A DNA stretch of 64,000 nucleotides from Bacteroidales bacterium UBA1309 (GCA_002307185.1 DBTT01000051.1:1-64000); one strand, 5' to 3'; positions 8,176 through 16,449 are shown, counted from the first letter of the stretch. A program made the numbers and translations. The notes: generated by a model not told the origin, from the letters alone.

Positions 8176-8733
8176 ATGCTGTATATAAAATTCATGGTAA
8201 GCAACCGTTGCAAGATGGCAGTTGAGGCGGAGCTAAATAAAATTGGCTTGCATCACTTTGTCATTGAGCTTGGCAAAGTGGAAATGCAGGAAGAAATTAC
8301 TCCCGAACAGCTTGTCAGGCTGAAGGCAGGACTGTCGCTCTCAGGACTTGAATTGATGTCAGACCAGCGTGCCATATTGGTAGAGAGTATAAAAAACACG
8401 ATCATCCAGATGATCCACTACGATAGTGAACAGCCCAAGGTCAAGTATTCCGTTTTCTTAAGCGAAACACTCAAGCATAATTACACATACCTGTCGAATC
8501 TGTTTTCGTCTGAAACAGGAAATACGATTGAACATTATATTATAATCCATAAAATTGAACGGGTGAAAGAACTTCTTTTTTACGATGAACTGAGTCTTAC
8601 CCAAATTTCATACATGCTCAACTACAGCAGTGTTGCCCACCTTTCCAATCAGTTCAAGAAGGTAACCGGCTTGACCCCTTCATCCTTCAAGCATTTAAAG
8701 ACTAATAATCTAAATTCGCTTAATGATCTGTGA
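8176..8733 (+). CDS. AraC-family regulator with ferredoxin-like N-terminal domain
   Basis: 185 aa from ATG 8176 (8167 and 8173 are other in-frame ATGs). The C-terminal half is an AraC-type double helix-turn-helix (LSLTQISYMLNYSSVAHLSNQFKKVTGLTPSSF). The N-terminal ~70 residues (LYIKFMVSNRCKMAVEAELNKIGL) resemble the small domain found in many short Bacteroidota AraC proteins, similar in outline to heavy-metal-associated domains but with a single Cys rather than CxxC. Targets are unknown; the adjacent downstream genes are envelope proteins. Confidence 0.8.
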   Translation: MLYIKFMVSNRCKMAVEAELNKIGLHHFVIELGKVEMQEEITPEQLVRLKAGLSLSGLELMSDQRAILVESIKNTIIQMIHYDSEQPKVKYSVFLSETLKHNYTYLSNLFSSETGNTIEHYIIIHKIERVKELLFYDELSLTQISYMLNYSSVAHLSNQFKKVTGLTPSSFKHLKTNNLNSLNDL

Positions 8734-8785
8734 ATCATGTAATTCATAATTGTGTTTATGTAACAAATTTGACCATTGCCCGACC

Positions 8786-8793
8786 TATCTTTG
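8786..8793 (+). promoter_or_regulatory. Bacteroidota -7 box TATCTTTG
   Basis: TATCTTTG matches the TAnnTTTG consensus, 43 bp before the small secreted-protein gene at 8836. A TTTG at 8768 is present, but the spacing (14 bp) is shorter than usual. Confidence 0.4.
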
Positions 8794-8835
8794 TTTGAGT
8801 ATGGAAATCCTTCCATTACAATAAAAACAAATGAA

Positions 8836-9102
8836 ATGAAAAGAAAATTACACACTTTGTTGGCAGTAGTTTTTTTGCTATTTGCCCCGGATCTTATCTT
8901 TGGGCAAGCTCCAAATCTAGGCACTGCTTCTACTTTTGCCCTATTTACAGGTGCTAGCGTATTTGACAGCCATGGGGGAAGTTATACGGCGAAAATTTTT
9001 GTAAATGAATTGAATGCCGGTATCCTCCAAGCTGGGATTTATTACTATGTGATTTCCGATATCGGAGGAGTTGTTCAATCGGGCAAGCTCATTTCAAAAT
9101 GA
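8836..9102 (+). CDS. Miniature secreted protein: ice-binding-like start joined to T9SS C-terminal domain
   Basis: 88 aa from ATG 8836. Residues 1-23 are a signal peptide ending near FGQ. The mature start APNLGTASTFALFTGA matches the beginning of DUF3494 (ice-binding-like/adhesin) domains, which are normally about 200 aa. After about 16 residues the sequence jumps to a type A T9SS sorting-domain ending (LQAGIYYYVISD...VVQSGKLISK). The frame is intact, so this looks like an in-frame deletion derivative of a large exported protein that kept only its export and sorting signals. Its stop overlaps the next start (ATGA at 9099). Confidence 0.6.
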   Translation: MKRKLHTLLAVVFLLFAPDLIFGQAPNLGTASTFALFTGASVFDSHGGSYTAKIFVNELNAGILQAGIYYYVISDIGGVVQSGKLISK

Positions 9103-10298
9103 TGAAATCAACGATAAAACTAGTAGCCTCTTTTCTTGTATCGGCAGTATCCACGCTAATATTCTTACAGCCACTTAAAGCACAGGAAAATAGTGTCAGC
9201 TACCAAACCTTTTACGATGAGCTAAGTCCTTACGGGCAATGGGTCGATTTTTCAGGTTATGGTTATGTGTGGATTCCCGACGCCAATTCCGATGCCAATT
9301 TTGCTCCCTACTTGAATAATGGCTATTGGACTTTTACGGAATATGGTTGGACTTGGGCCTCCGATTATGATTGGGGCTGGGCTGTGTTCCACTACGGTCG
9401 ATGGAGTTTCAACGATTCGTTTGGTTGGTTTTGGATACCCGGTGATGAATGGGGCCCTGCATGGGTCAATTGGCGCGAAGCAGATGGCTATTTCGGTTGG
9501 TCGCCCATGGCTCCTGGCGTGGATGTGAATGCCAGCCTGAATCAAGATTACGACAGTCGCAATTCCCACTGGTCGTTTGTGGAATACCGTAATTTTCAAC
9601 AACCGGATGTGAAACGGTATGTTGTCAACCGCCGCACACAGCGTGATGCCATCGGTAGAGGTTCAAGAGCAATTCGAAACACATCTGTTGATCCTAAAAG
9701 CCACACCATTTATGTTTTGGGACCTTTGAAAGACGTGGTTCAGGTAAGCAGCGGGAGGTCAGTCACTCCATTGGCTATTCAGCCAACCAGCAAGTCTGGT
9801 CAAAGAGTAAGCGATCGCCAATTGTTGATTTACCGGCCACAAGTTGACAAGAATAACAATATGGGAAGAGTTGCACCTGCGCAGGTGACGGACATAAATA
9901 ACGTAAGAAAACTGCCGGATCGAAATACAGAAGGGCAGTACATGATTCGAAATTTTGACAGCAAATCGGCCGAAAAAGTGGATAATGATGCGTTGAACCA
10001 GAAAAAAATCAATCAGGAATTGGAAGATAGGAGGACTGAACCAGTTTCGACTCTGAAAATACAAGCTGTAGAACCTATAAAGCTTCCCCTTCAAAACAAA
10101 CCTATACAGAGAAACGTGCAGCCAATCCGACAAAAGAACGTGATTCCCAATACGCGAAAAGCGTCACGGGGCGTCAAGCAAAAAACGCCATCCGGACAAA
10201 AGCCGATTGCCAAAAGACAACAGACCGTTAGGACGAAAAAACAGGTGAGACCTTCCAAACAACTTGTTGATAAACAGCTTGAAATAGATAGGGATTAA
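9099..10298 (+). CDS. Secreted Trp/Tyr/Gly-rich protein (DUF6600-like) with basic tail
   Basis: 399 aa. A signal peptide (~1-28, ending LKAQ) precedes a domain of repeated short W/Y/G/D motifs (YGQWVDFSGYGYVWIP, GYWTFTEYGWTWASDYDWGW, FGWFWIPGDEWGPAWV) as in DUF6600 proteins. The last ~170 residues are low-complexity, rich in Q, K, R and P, and probably disordered and basic. It is likely periplasmic or surface exposed; function unknown. It is translationally coupled (4-bp overlap) to the miniature T9SS protein upstream. The tail could bind nucleic acid or anionic glycans, but nothing in the sequence proves this. Confidence 0.7.
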   Translation: MMKSTIKLVASFLVSAVSTLIFLQPLKAQENSVSYQTFYDELSPYGQWVDFSGYGYVWIPDANSDANFAPYLNNGYWTFTEYGWTWASDYDWGWAVFHYGRWSFNDSFGWFWIPGDEWGPAWVNWREADGYFGWSPMAPGVDVNASLNQDYDSRNSHWSFVEYRNFQQPDVKRYVVNRRTQRDAIGRGSRAIRNTSVDPKSHTIYVLGPLKDVVQVSSGRSVTPLAIQPTSKSGQRVSDRQLLIYRPQVDKNNNMGRVAPAQVTDINNVRKLPDRNTEGQYMIRNFDSKSAEKVDNDALNQKKINQELEDRRTEPVSTLKIQAVEPIKLPLQNKPIQRNVQPIRQKNVIPNTRKASRGVKQKTPSGQKPIAKRQQTVRTKKQVRPSKQLVDKQLEIDRD

Positions 10299-10418
10299 AA
10301 AAGGAATGCGAATCAAAATAGAACAAAACGACATTTACAAAAGAGAAATTCGGATAAAAATGCATTTTTCTGGATTTTCTCTTTGTATGTCTTTAAAACA
10401 ACATTAATTTAGAACAAA
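10299..10418. other. Short intergenic gap without clear signal
   Basis: No promoter consensus or hairpin I would defend; it separates the DUF6600-like gene from the single-pass membrane protein gene. Confidence 0.4.
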
Positions 10419-11015
10419 ATGGAAGTCATTAAAAAGTCAGATAAGGTCAAACAGTTAGCAGCCGATCTGGCAGCAGAAGCAAAGAAATCGGCACCTAAAC
10501 GCCCGTTATTCATCAGAATAATCAAGAGTCCAGTGTTTCTCGGTCTTTTACTGCTAATCATTGTTGTCCTTTTCGCTTATTTGTTTACAAAAACTTATTT
10601 CGAAAAGAATAGTCTTGAAAAAGAAAAAATAGAATTGGTAAGCCAGTTCAAGAAACAATCGGATAGCATTCAGCTAAAGAACTTGGAATTTAGTTCTATG
10701 GTCTTTTCCTGGTCGGTGCGAAATGGAATATTGAGAAACAACATGGACAATCTTGACTTGGAATTCAATCTTTTTGCCCGTTATTCGGGTGCCGATTTGG
10801 TGCAACTAATCACTGAAGAGAATAATATCATCTTAATTTCATCGGACAAAAAGTTTCAAGGAGGGAAATTTCAAATTCCCCTAAATATCGATTTGAATAA
10901 GACGACTGTTGTTCGCGATACTTCGAAAACGGTTATTTACACGCCAATTATGGGTTTAAACAAAAGAATAGGGATATTGAGAACCGAATTGGGGAAGAAG
11001 GGAGTAAACGAGTGA
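10419..11015 (+). CDS. Single-pass inner-membrane protein of unknown function
   Basis: 198 aa. A basic N-terminal ~38 residues lead into one strongly hydrophobic helix (SPVFLGLLLLIIVVLFAYLF, about 38-60), then a short coiled coil (EKNSLEKEKIELVSQFKKQ) and a ~100-residue extracytoplasmic domain. That arrangement recalls the input half of a sensor lacking its output domain, and the next gene is a sigma-54 response regulator, which makes a signalling link possible (inference). The last codons and stop run into a GTGACC-type repeat. No family is recognised. Confidence 0.55.
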   Translation: MEVIKKSDKVKQLAADLAAEAKKSAPKRPLFIRIIKSPVFLGLLLLIIVVLFAYLFTKTYFEKNSLEKEKIELVSQFKKQSDSIQLKNLEFSSMVFSWSVRNGILRNNMDNLDLEFNLFARYSGADLVQLITEENNIILISSDKKFQGGKFQIPLNIDLNKTTVVRDTSKTVIYTPIMGLNKRIGILRTELGKKGVNE

Positions 11016-11035
11016 CCTTGTAGTCTTGGCCATAG
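11000..11035. repeat. GTGACC-type repeat before sigma-54 regulator
   Basis: AACGAGTGACCTTGTAGTCTTGG shares most bases with the segment at about 1468-1486 (CCGAGTGACCTTGTAATTTTGG). It overlaps the last codons of the membrane protein gene. Confidence 0.5.
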
Positions 11036-11083
11036 TAATTGCTTATTGGAGCAATCTCCGAATGCCCGATCAACAAAAAAGTG

Positions 11084-11091
11084 TATTTTTG
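11084..11091 (+). promoter_or_regulatory. Bacteroidota -7 box before sigma-54 regulator
   Basis: TATTTTTG fits TAnnTTTG and would start transcription about 20 nt before the TTG start codon at 11118. No good -33 TTG is seen at 20 bp. Confidence 0.4.
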
Positions 11092-11117
11092 TTTTCGAAT
11101 CTATAAATCAATGAATC

Positions 11118-12461
11118 TTGAAGCAAATCTTAATCATAGACGATGAGGCCAAGCTGCGGGCCTTGCTCACACGGATTATTAGTTTGGAAGGATTTGAAGT
11201 CATTCCTGCCGAGGATTGCAAAGCTGCGTTGAAAAAATTGGAAACACACGATATCGACGTTGTTCTTTCGGACGTGAAGCTTCCCGACGGCAGTGGGGTG
11301 GAATTGGCAAAAAAGATCAAGGCCGACTATCCAGCCGTCGAAATAATTTTGCTGACTGCCTATGGCAATATTCCCGATGGGGTGCAGGCCATCAAGAACG
11401 GGGCATTCGACTATATCACCAAAGGGGACGACAACAACAAGATAATCCCGTTGCTTTACCGTGCCATAGAAAAAGTGGATTTGGCCAAAAGGGTGGAACA
11501 GCTCGAAAAGCAATTGGGGGAAAAGTATTCCTTCGAAAAAATTATTGGTCAATCCAAGTTGATACAACAAGCGATAGACTTGGCCAAAAAGGTGGCCGAC
11601 ACCGATGCCACGGTTTTGCTGACAGGCGAGACAGGCACCGGCAAAGAGGTTTTTGCGCAAGCTATCCACCAAGCGAGCAAGCGAAGCAAACAGAATTTTG
11701 TGGCGGTGAACTGTTCGGCTTTCGGAAAAGAATTGTTGGAGAGCGAAATGTTCGGGCACAAGGCGGGAGCATTCACCGGAGCTATGAAAGACCGAAAAGG
11801 GCTGTTTGAAGAGGCAAACCACGGCACCATTTTCTTGGATGAAATAGGGGAAATGGCGTTGGAACTGCAAGCCAAATTGCTGCGGGTGTTGGAAACCGGT
11901 GAGTTCCTGAAAGTGGGCGACTCCAAACCGACAAAAGTGGATGTGAGGTTGATTGCCGCGACTAACCGGAATATGCAAGATGAGGTTGAAAAAGGAAATT
12001 TTCGGGAAGATCTGTTTTACCGCATTTCTGTTTTTCAAATACAGTTGCCTCCGCTCCGGGAACGGATGGCCGACATCGAAGCTCTGTCGAATTATTTTCT
12101 GAATTTTTTCGCTTCAAAAATGAATAAGCGGATCAAAAGTATCTCTGCTGAAGCTTTGGAAGTGTTGAGATTTTATACATGGAAAGGTAACATCCGAGAA
12201 TTGAGGAATACCATCGAGAGGGCAGTTATCCTTTCGTCGGGGGAGGAAATCATGTGGGCTGATTTGCCTTCGGAAATACAACAGATTGGCTCTGCCTCAA
12301 GGACCAAATCTTTTTCGGCCTTTGAACTGGCCAGTGCCGAGAAACTGCATATCCAAAAAGTATTGAACTATGCCAACGGCAACAAGACGAAAACTGCCGA
12401 ATTGTTGGGCATCGCCCTTACAACATTGTACCGCAAATTGGCGGAATACGGGATAGAATAG
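11118..12461 (+). CDS. Sigma-54-dependent response regulator (NtrC family)
   Basis: 447 aa, starting at TTG 11118; no in-frame ATG gives the full receiver domain. The receiver domain (~1-120) has DDE acidic residues and phospho-acceptor Asp52 (VLSDVKLPDG). The AAA+ domain (~140-375) has Walker A GETGTGKE (170-177), the sigma-54-contacting GAFTGA loop (217-222) and GTIFLDEIGE. A Fis-type HTH closes the protein (KTKTAELLGIALTTLYRK). It activates sigma-54 promoters when phosphorylated. No kinase is adjacent; the nearest is the Kdp-linked kinase at 22319, and a sigma-54-like site precedes kdpF at 16450, so Kdp control is a plausible role (inference). No other KdpE-like regulator is in the window. 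Confidence 0.93.
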   Translation: MKQILIIDDEAKLRALLTRIISLEGFEVIPAEDCKAALKKLETHDIDVVLSDVKLPDGSGVELAKKIKADYPAVEIILLTAYGNIPDGVQAIKNGAFDYITKGDDNNKIIPLLYRAIEKVDLAKRVEQLEKQLGEKYSFEKIIGQSKLIQQAIDLAKKVADTDATVLLTGETGTGKEVFAQAIHQASKRSKQNFVAVNCSAFGKELLESEMFGHKAGAFTGAMKDRKGLFEEANHGTIFLDEIGEMALELQAKLLRVLETGEFLKVGDSKPTKVDVRLIAATNRNMQDEVEKGNFREDLFYRISVFQIQLPPLRERMADIEALSNYFLNFFASKMNKRIKSISAEALEVLRFYTWKGNIRELRNTIERAVILSSGEEIMWADLPSEIQQIGSASRTKSFSAFELASAEKLHIQKVLNYANGNKTKTAELLGIALTTLYRKLAEYGIE

Positions 12462-12519
12462 TTTGATGGAAAGCGAAAGAATAATTTCAATTTAGTGCTT
12501 TCCGAAACAAAAAAATTCT

Positions 12520-12527
12520 TACTTTTG
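12520..12527 (+). promoter_or_regulatory. Bacteroidota -7 box before fluoride riboswitch
   Basis: TACTTTTG matches TAnnTTTG and predicts a transcript start near 12533, about 10 nt before the riboswitch aptamer. No clear TTG -33 box is seen. Confidence 0.5.
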
Positions 12528-12541
12528 CCGTGTCATAAAAT

Positions 12542-12592
12542 TTGGTGATGGTATTCACCCGGAACCGCCTGATAGGCTGATAATACCTACAT
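12542..12592 (+). ncRNA. Fluoride riboswitch (crcB motif) aptamer
   Basis: The order of conserved blocks fits the crcB motif: GGTGATGG (12544-12551), the closing strand TTCACC, the AACCGCC segment (12563-12569), a GCC/GGC stem, then GGCTGATAATACCTAC (12575-12590). Fluoride binding would stabilise the pseudoknot. It lies directly upstream of a CLC-type transporter with CLC-F sequence features, which agrees with known crcB-motif gene associations. Confidence 0.9.
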
Positions 12593-12665
12593 TTCATTAC
12601 AGTTGTCGCAAAGCGATCGGTTGTGGTGATATGTAGGTATTACGTTTTTCAGGCGGTTTTGTTTT
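12563..12665 (+). promoter_or_regulatory. Expression platform: terminator competing with the fluoride aptamer
   Basis: Two segments of the aptamer are exactly complementary to downstream sequence: 12563-12572 pairs with 12649-12658 (10 bp), and 12581-12592 pairs with 12631-12642 (12 bp). The outer stem abuts TTTTGTTTT (12657-12665). Without fluoride this long hairpin would form a terminator and destroy the aptamer; with fluoride the folded aptamer would block it and let transcription reach clcF. Confidence 0.8.
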
Positions 12666-12711
12666 CGAATAAGAAATAATAAATTGTGAAAATAGGTAAC
12701 AGGAAAATGCA

Positions 12712-14061
12712 ATGGTGAAAAAGCTCATACGGTCGTTCGACCAATACTTCATTTTCAAGTACATCCTCAAATGGTTTGTATATGTTCTTCCCGTGGCTAT
12801 AGCAGTAGGCTCGTCTATCGCCTTTTTCCTTTGGTTGCTCGAAAAAGCCACGGAACTAAGGTTCGAACAAGGCTGGTTGCTCTACCTCCTTCCTTTGGCC
12901 GGGGTTGCCATTGTCGCCCTTTATCAGTTTAAAGGCAAAAATTCGGATGCGGGTAACAATTTGGTGATGGACGAAATCCACAAGCCTGGAGGTGGCATTC
13001 CGTTCCGCATGGCGCCGTTCGTCCTATTTTCAACGGTAGCCACTCACCTTTTTGGCGGTTCGGCCGGGCGCGAAGGCACGGCCGTCCAGATAGGAGGCAG
13101 TGTGTCGGGCTTCTTGGGAAAAGTGATGAAGCTAAAACCGGAAGACTTGCGGATATTGCTGATGGTGGGAATCGCCGCCGGGTTTGGTGCTGTATTTGGA
13201 ACACCTATCGCCGGCACAATTTTTGCCATGGAAGTCTTAGCCATTGGGCGTATCAAGTATGATGCCTTGCTTCCCTGCCTGATGGGAGCTGTGTTGGCGG
13301 ATATGATTTGCTCGATGTACGGCATACACCACACCCACTACGCCATCGCTTTCCATGAGCAAGCATCGTCAGAAATATTCAATTTGAAAATAAATTACAA
13401 GATTTTGCTTTCCGCTGTTGGAGCTGGCATTTTGTTTGGCCTTGCCGGATATATGTTTTCAGAAGGAATTTACAGGTTCAAGGCTTTTATAAACAAATCC
13501 ATCAAATGGAGATACGGAGTTCCCTTTGTCGGCGGTTTGCTGATTATACTGCTGACCATCCTTCTCGGGACGAAAGATTATCTTGGGCTGGGCGTGGTCA
13601 CCGAGTCTGGGGCTGGCAATAGTTTGGTGAATGCTTTCAAAGAGGGCGGAGTGGATAATTTCAGCTGGTTCTGGAAAATCGTGTTCACGGTGATTACCCT
13701 GAGCACGGGGTTCAAGGGGGGCGAAGTGACGCCGTTGTTTTTTATCGGCGCCACATTGGGCAATGTGATTGGCACTTACACTGGGATGCCGGTGGATTTG
13801 TTTGCCGGATTGGGATTCATTGCTGTATTTGCCGGTGCAACTAACACTCCGCTTGCTTGCACGATCATGGGCGTGGAGCTTTTTGGTGGGGAACATGTGG
13901 TTTATTTTGCCGTAGCCTGTTTCGTGGCTTATTATTTCAGCGGGCATTCGGGCATTTACAGTTCACAACGGGTCAGTGTTTCCAAAGCCAATCTCACCGA
14001 CCATTTATCTGAAAAAAACACCCTAAAATATATTCGTGAACGCAAAAAGGAAGAAAAATGA
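12712..14061 (+). CDS. CLC-F-type fluoride/proton antiporter
   Basis: 449 aa integral inner-membrane protein with about ten hydrophobic helices, of CLC family length. Signature loops are of the fluoride-specific branch: GGSAGREGTAVQIG (about 115-129; chloride CLCs have GREGP) and GFKGGEVTPLFF (about 332-344; chloride CLCs have GxFxP). The canonical GSGIP loop is replaced by the GNNLVMDEIH region. It expels cytoplasmic fluoride in exchange for protons. The fluoride riboswitch upstream supports this substrate strongly. Its stop overlaps the start of the DUF190 gene (ATGA at 14058). Confidence 0.9.
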   Translation: MVKKLIRSFDQYFIFKYILKWFVYVLPVAIAVGSSIAFFLWLLEKATELRFEQGWLLYLLPLAGVAIVALYQFKGKNSDAGNNLVMDEIHKPGGGIPFRMAPFVLFSTVATHLFGGSAGREGTAVQIGGSVSGFLGKVMKLKPEDLRILLMVGIAAGFGAVFGTPIAGTIFAMEVLAIGRIKYDALLPCLMGAVLADMICSMYGIHHTHYAIAFHEQASSEIFNLKINYKILLSAVGAGILFGLAGYMFSEGIYRFKAFINKSIKWRYGVPFVGGLLIILLTILLGTKDYLGLGVVTESGAGNSLVNAFKEGGVDNFSWFWKIVFTVITLSTGFKGGEVTPLFFIGATLGNVIGTYTGMPVDLFAGLGFIAVFAGATNTPLACTIMGVELFGGEHVVYFAVACFVAYYFSGHSGIYSSQRVSVSKANLTDHLSEKNTLKYIRERKKEEK

Positions 14062-14420
14062 AAAATGAAATCAAAACTCACTCGTTTGGTAAACTGCGTA
14101 TCTATTTGAAGACGGGTGAAAACATCCGGTCGAAAACCTTTCTCCGCAAAATTTTTCCCGCCAAGATGTATAGTCATTTAGTCCGGATGGCCAAGGAAGA
14201 TGGTATTATCCACGCATCTGTTTTCCATACACACATGAGTTTCAGCATCGATGAGGAAATAAAGCAATTTTCTTTCGAATCCACCAACAGCAGCCTCACA
14301 GTGTGCGTGGAACTTATTGACACAAAAGTGAATTTGCAACAGTTTTTCATCAAGCATAGCGAAGCTCTAGGGGATAAAATTGTGATATACAAAGAAGTGG
14401 AATTCTGGGATGCAAAATAA
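14058..14420 (+). CDS. DUF190 (PII-like fold) protein in fluoride operon
   Basis: 120 aa. It resembles DUF190, a small family predicted to adopt a PII-like ferredoxin fold and commonly encoded next to CrcB/Fluc fluoride channels. Visible landmarks are LRIYLKTGENIR, a GIIHASVFHTHMSF turn and the C-terminal KIVIYKEVEFWD strand. It overlaps clcF by 4 bp and so sits under the same riboswitch. Here it accompanies a CLC-F antiporter rather than a Fluc channel, which suggests a fluoride-response role independent of channel type (inference). Biochemical activity is unknown. Confidence 0.8.
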   Translation: MKNEIKTHSFGKLRIYLKTGENIRSKTFLRKIFPAKMYSHLVRMAKEDGIIHASVFHTHMSFSIDEEIKQFSFESTNSSLTVCVELIDTKVNLQQFFIKHSEALGDKIVIYKEVEFWDAK

Positions 14421-14456
14421 AGACTGGTATGGTTATTTATTAAAAATTTGTTCATT

Positions 14457-15737
14457 ATGAAAATTCAATCGGTAGAAGCAATCGAGATTCTCGATTCAAG
14501 GGGTAATCCCACGGTAGAAGTGAATATCCTGTTGGAAGACGGGGCTAATGCAAGAGCAATGGTTCCAAGCGGTGCTTCCACGGGCGAACGCGAAGCCTGC
14601 GAGTTGCGCGACGGTGACAAAAGCCGTTATGGAGGGAAAGGGGTACTCAAGGCGGTGGATAATGTGAACCGTATAATTGCGCCTGCTATTCTTGGCAAGA
14701 GTTTCGTTTCGCAACGTGAATTAGACCTCCAGATGATCGACATGGACGGCACGCCCAACAAAACGAGGCTGGGGGCTAATGCCATCCTCGGTGTCTCGAT
14801 GGCTTATGCCCGGGCGAAAGCATTGAGCAACAAGCAGCCGCTCTACCAATACTTGGGGGGAGCGAATGCTTGTTTGTTGCCTGTGCCGTGCATGAACGTT
14901 ATCAACGGAGGCCGCCATGCCGACAACAATGTGGACTTCCAGGAGTTTATGATTGCCCCTTATGGGGCTTCTTCTTTCCGTGAATCGATCCGCATGGGCG
15001 AGGAAGTTTTTCATGCTTTGAAAAGCGTATTGAATGCTAAGGGATACAGCACGGGCGTGGGTGACGAAGGTGGTTTTGCCCCCGACCTCAAATCGAACGA
15101 GGAAGCGATAGAAGTTATTTTGGAAGCCATCGTGAAGGCTGGCTATAAACCTGGCGAGGATGTGGGCATTTGCCTCGATCCTGCCTCGAGCGAGCTTTGG
15201 GAAGATGGCAAATACAAGATGTTTAAAAGTACCGGCGAGCTTTTGTCGAGCGACCAGATGATAGAGCTTTGGGGAAATTGGACAAGCCAATATCCGATTG
15301 TCTTATTGGAAGACGGTTTGGCCGAAAATGACTGGGAAGGCTGGAAAAACCTTACGCAAGAGCTTGGGGGAAAAATTGAGCTGGTGGGAGATGATATTTT
15401 CTGCACAAATAAAGCAATATTGGCGGATGGAATTAGCCAAGGTGTTGCCAATGCGATCCTTATCAAGCTCAATCAGATTGGGACGGTAACGGAAACGTTG
15501 GAAACCATAGAACTGGCTTATAAGAACGGGTATAATTGCTTTGTGTCGCACCGTAGCGGCGAAACTGTTGACAGCTTTATTGCCGATCTCACAGTTGGTG
15601 TCAATGCCGGGCACTTAAAAACTGGAAGCGGCTGCCGGGGCGAACGCATTGAAAAGTTCAACCAATTGATGCGCATTGAGCATCAATTGGGCAAGAACAC
15701 TAAATTTGCAGGGCTAAAAGCCTTTAAAAACAGATGA
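14457..15737 (+). CDS. eno: Enolase
   Basis: 426 aa from ATG 14457 (the open frame also allows a TTG nine bases earlier). It converts 2-phosphoglycerate to phosphoenolpyruvate. Clear landmarks are EILDSRGNPTVE, PSGASTGE, NGGRHADNNVDFQEFM, GVGDEGGFAP, LLEDGLAENDWEGW, GDDIFCTN for metal binding, LIKLNQIGTVTET with the catalytic Lys, and SHRSGET. Enolase is the fluoride-sensitive glycolytic enzyme, and the gene directly follows the fluoride-riboswitch operon by 36 bp with no obvious terminator. Co-expression with fluoride export would make physiological sense (inference). Confidence 0.97.
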   Translation: MKIQSVEAIEILDSRGNPTVEVNILLEDGANARAMVPSGASTGEREACELRDGDKSRYGGKGVLKAVDNVNRIIAPAILGKSFVSQRELDLQMIDMDGTPNKTRLGANAILGVSMAYARAKALSNKQPLYQYLGGANACLLPVPCMNVINGGRHADNNVDFQEFMIAPYGASSFRESIRMGEEVFHALKSVLNAKGYSTGVGDEGGFAPDLKSNEEAIEVILEAIVKAGYKPGEDVGICLDPASSELWEDGKYKMFKSTGELLSSDQMIELWGNWTSQYPIVLLEDGLAENDWEGWKNLTQELGGKIELVGDDIFCTNKAILADGISQGVANAILIKLNQIGTVTETLETIELAYKNGYNCFVSHRSGETVDSFIADLTVGVNAGHLKTGSGCRGERIEKFNQLMRIEHQLGKNTKFAGLKAFKNR

Positions 15738-15804
15738 AAGAATCCGTTTCTGGCACTTGCCTCGGATGAGTGTCGGAAGCAGATTTACCTTTGAACTTAA
15801 TAAA

Positions 15805-16245
15805 ATGAATATGGAAACCTCAAATTTCAAACGTATCCTTATTGCAGTGGATGGAAGCGAGCACACTCTCCGGATTGCCGAAAAAGGCTTGGCCCTTGCA
15901 AGGCAACTTGGCGCCGAGGCGGCTTTGGTTTTTGTGATCGACAAGGGGAAGGCAAAGGGTAGTGTAGATGCCAACATCACACCCCAAGAAGCGGAGATTG
16001 TACTAAAGAAGGAAGCTGTCTTGGCTTTCGATACTATTGCTTCCTCATTGGGTAGCGGAGATTTTATAAAGTTTATGCCAACCGGTTTTCCAAAGGAAGA
16101 GATCTTGAAAGTTGCCGAGGCATGGGATGCCAATCTGATTGTGATCGGTACGAAGGGAAAATCGGGCATAGTTGGAAGCCTGATGGGTAGCGTGGCCGAA
16201 TATGTCCTTTATCATTCTAAAAAAGCAGTGATGCTTGTGAAATAA
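15805..16245 (+). CDS. Universal stress protein (ATP-binding UspA type)
   Basis: 146 aa from ATG 15805; 16 codons of upstream open frame are not typical of the family. A single Usp domain begins KRILIAVDGSEHT and ends with a canonical G-2x-G-9x-GS motif (GTKGKSGIVGSLMGS), so ATP binding is likely, unlike the variant motif in the 1522 paralogue. It follows enolase by 67 bp and ends before a strong terminator, so enolase and this gene may form one transcript. Confidence 0.9.
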   Translation: MNMETSNFKRILIAVDGSEHTLRIAEKGLALARQLGAEAALVFVIDKGKAKGSVDANITPQEAEIVLKKEAVLAFDTIASSLGSGDFIKFMPTGFPKEEILKVAEAWDANLIVIGTKGKSGIVGSLMGSVAEYVLYHSKKAVMLVK

Positions 16246-16350
16246 ATCCTTCCGAAAAGGGATGCGCTTGCGTTGCTTCCATCAACTTTTTTAAGGCTAT
16301 AAATCTGCAATAGCTTTTTTGAATTTTTCACACCCTATCGTATCGCTACG

Positions 16351-16385
16351 AAAGACCCTTTCAAAACGAAAGGGTCTTTTCTTTT
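16351..16385. terminator. Rho-independent terminator
   Basis: A perfect 11-bp stem AAAGACCCTTT/AAAGGGTCTTT (16351-16361 with 16369-16379), 7-nt loop, followed by TTTTCTTTT. It separates the enolase-usp unit from the kdp promoter region and could act in both directions. Confidence 0.9.
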
Positions 16386-16449
16386 GGCACAAACTTCTTA
16401 TTGCTATAATCTATTTATCTGTTGCACCTTATAATCAAGCTCTCATTTC

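Noticed and set aside
11130..12038. 302-codon minus-strand ORF under the sigma-54 regulator
   Set aside because: It is fully antisense to a clear NtrC-family gene and has no recognisable domain.
16385..16404. TGGCAC followed by TTGC upstream of kdpF
   Set aside because: The spacer is 10 bp instead of 5, and the sequence belongs to the terminator tail; the site at 16450 fits better.
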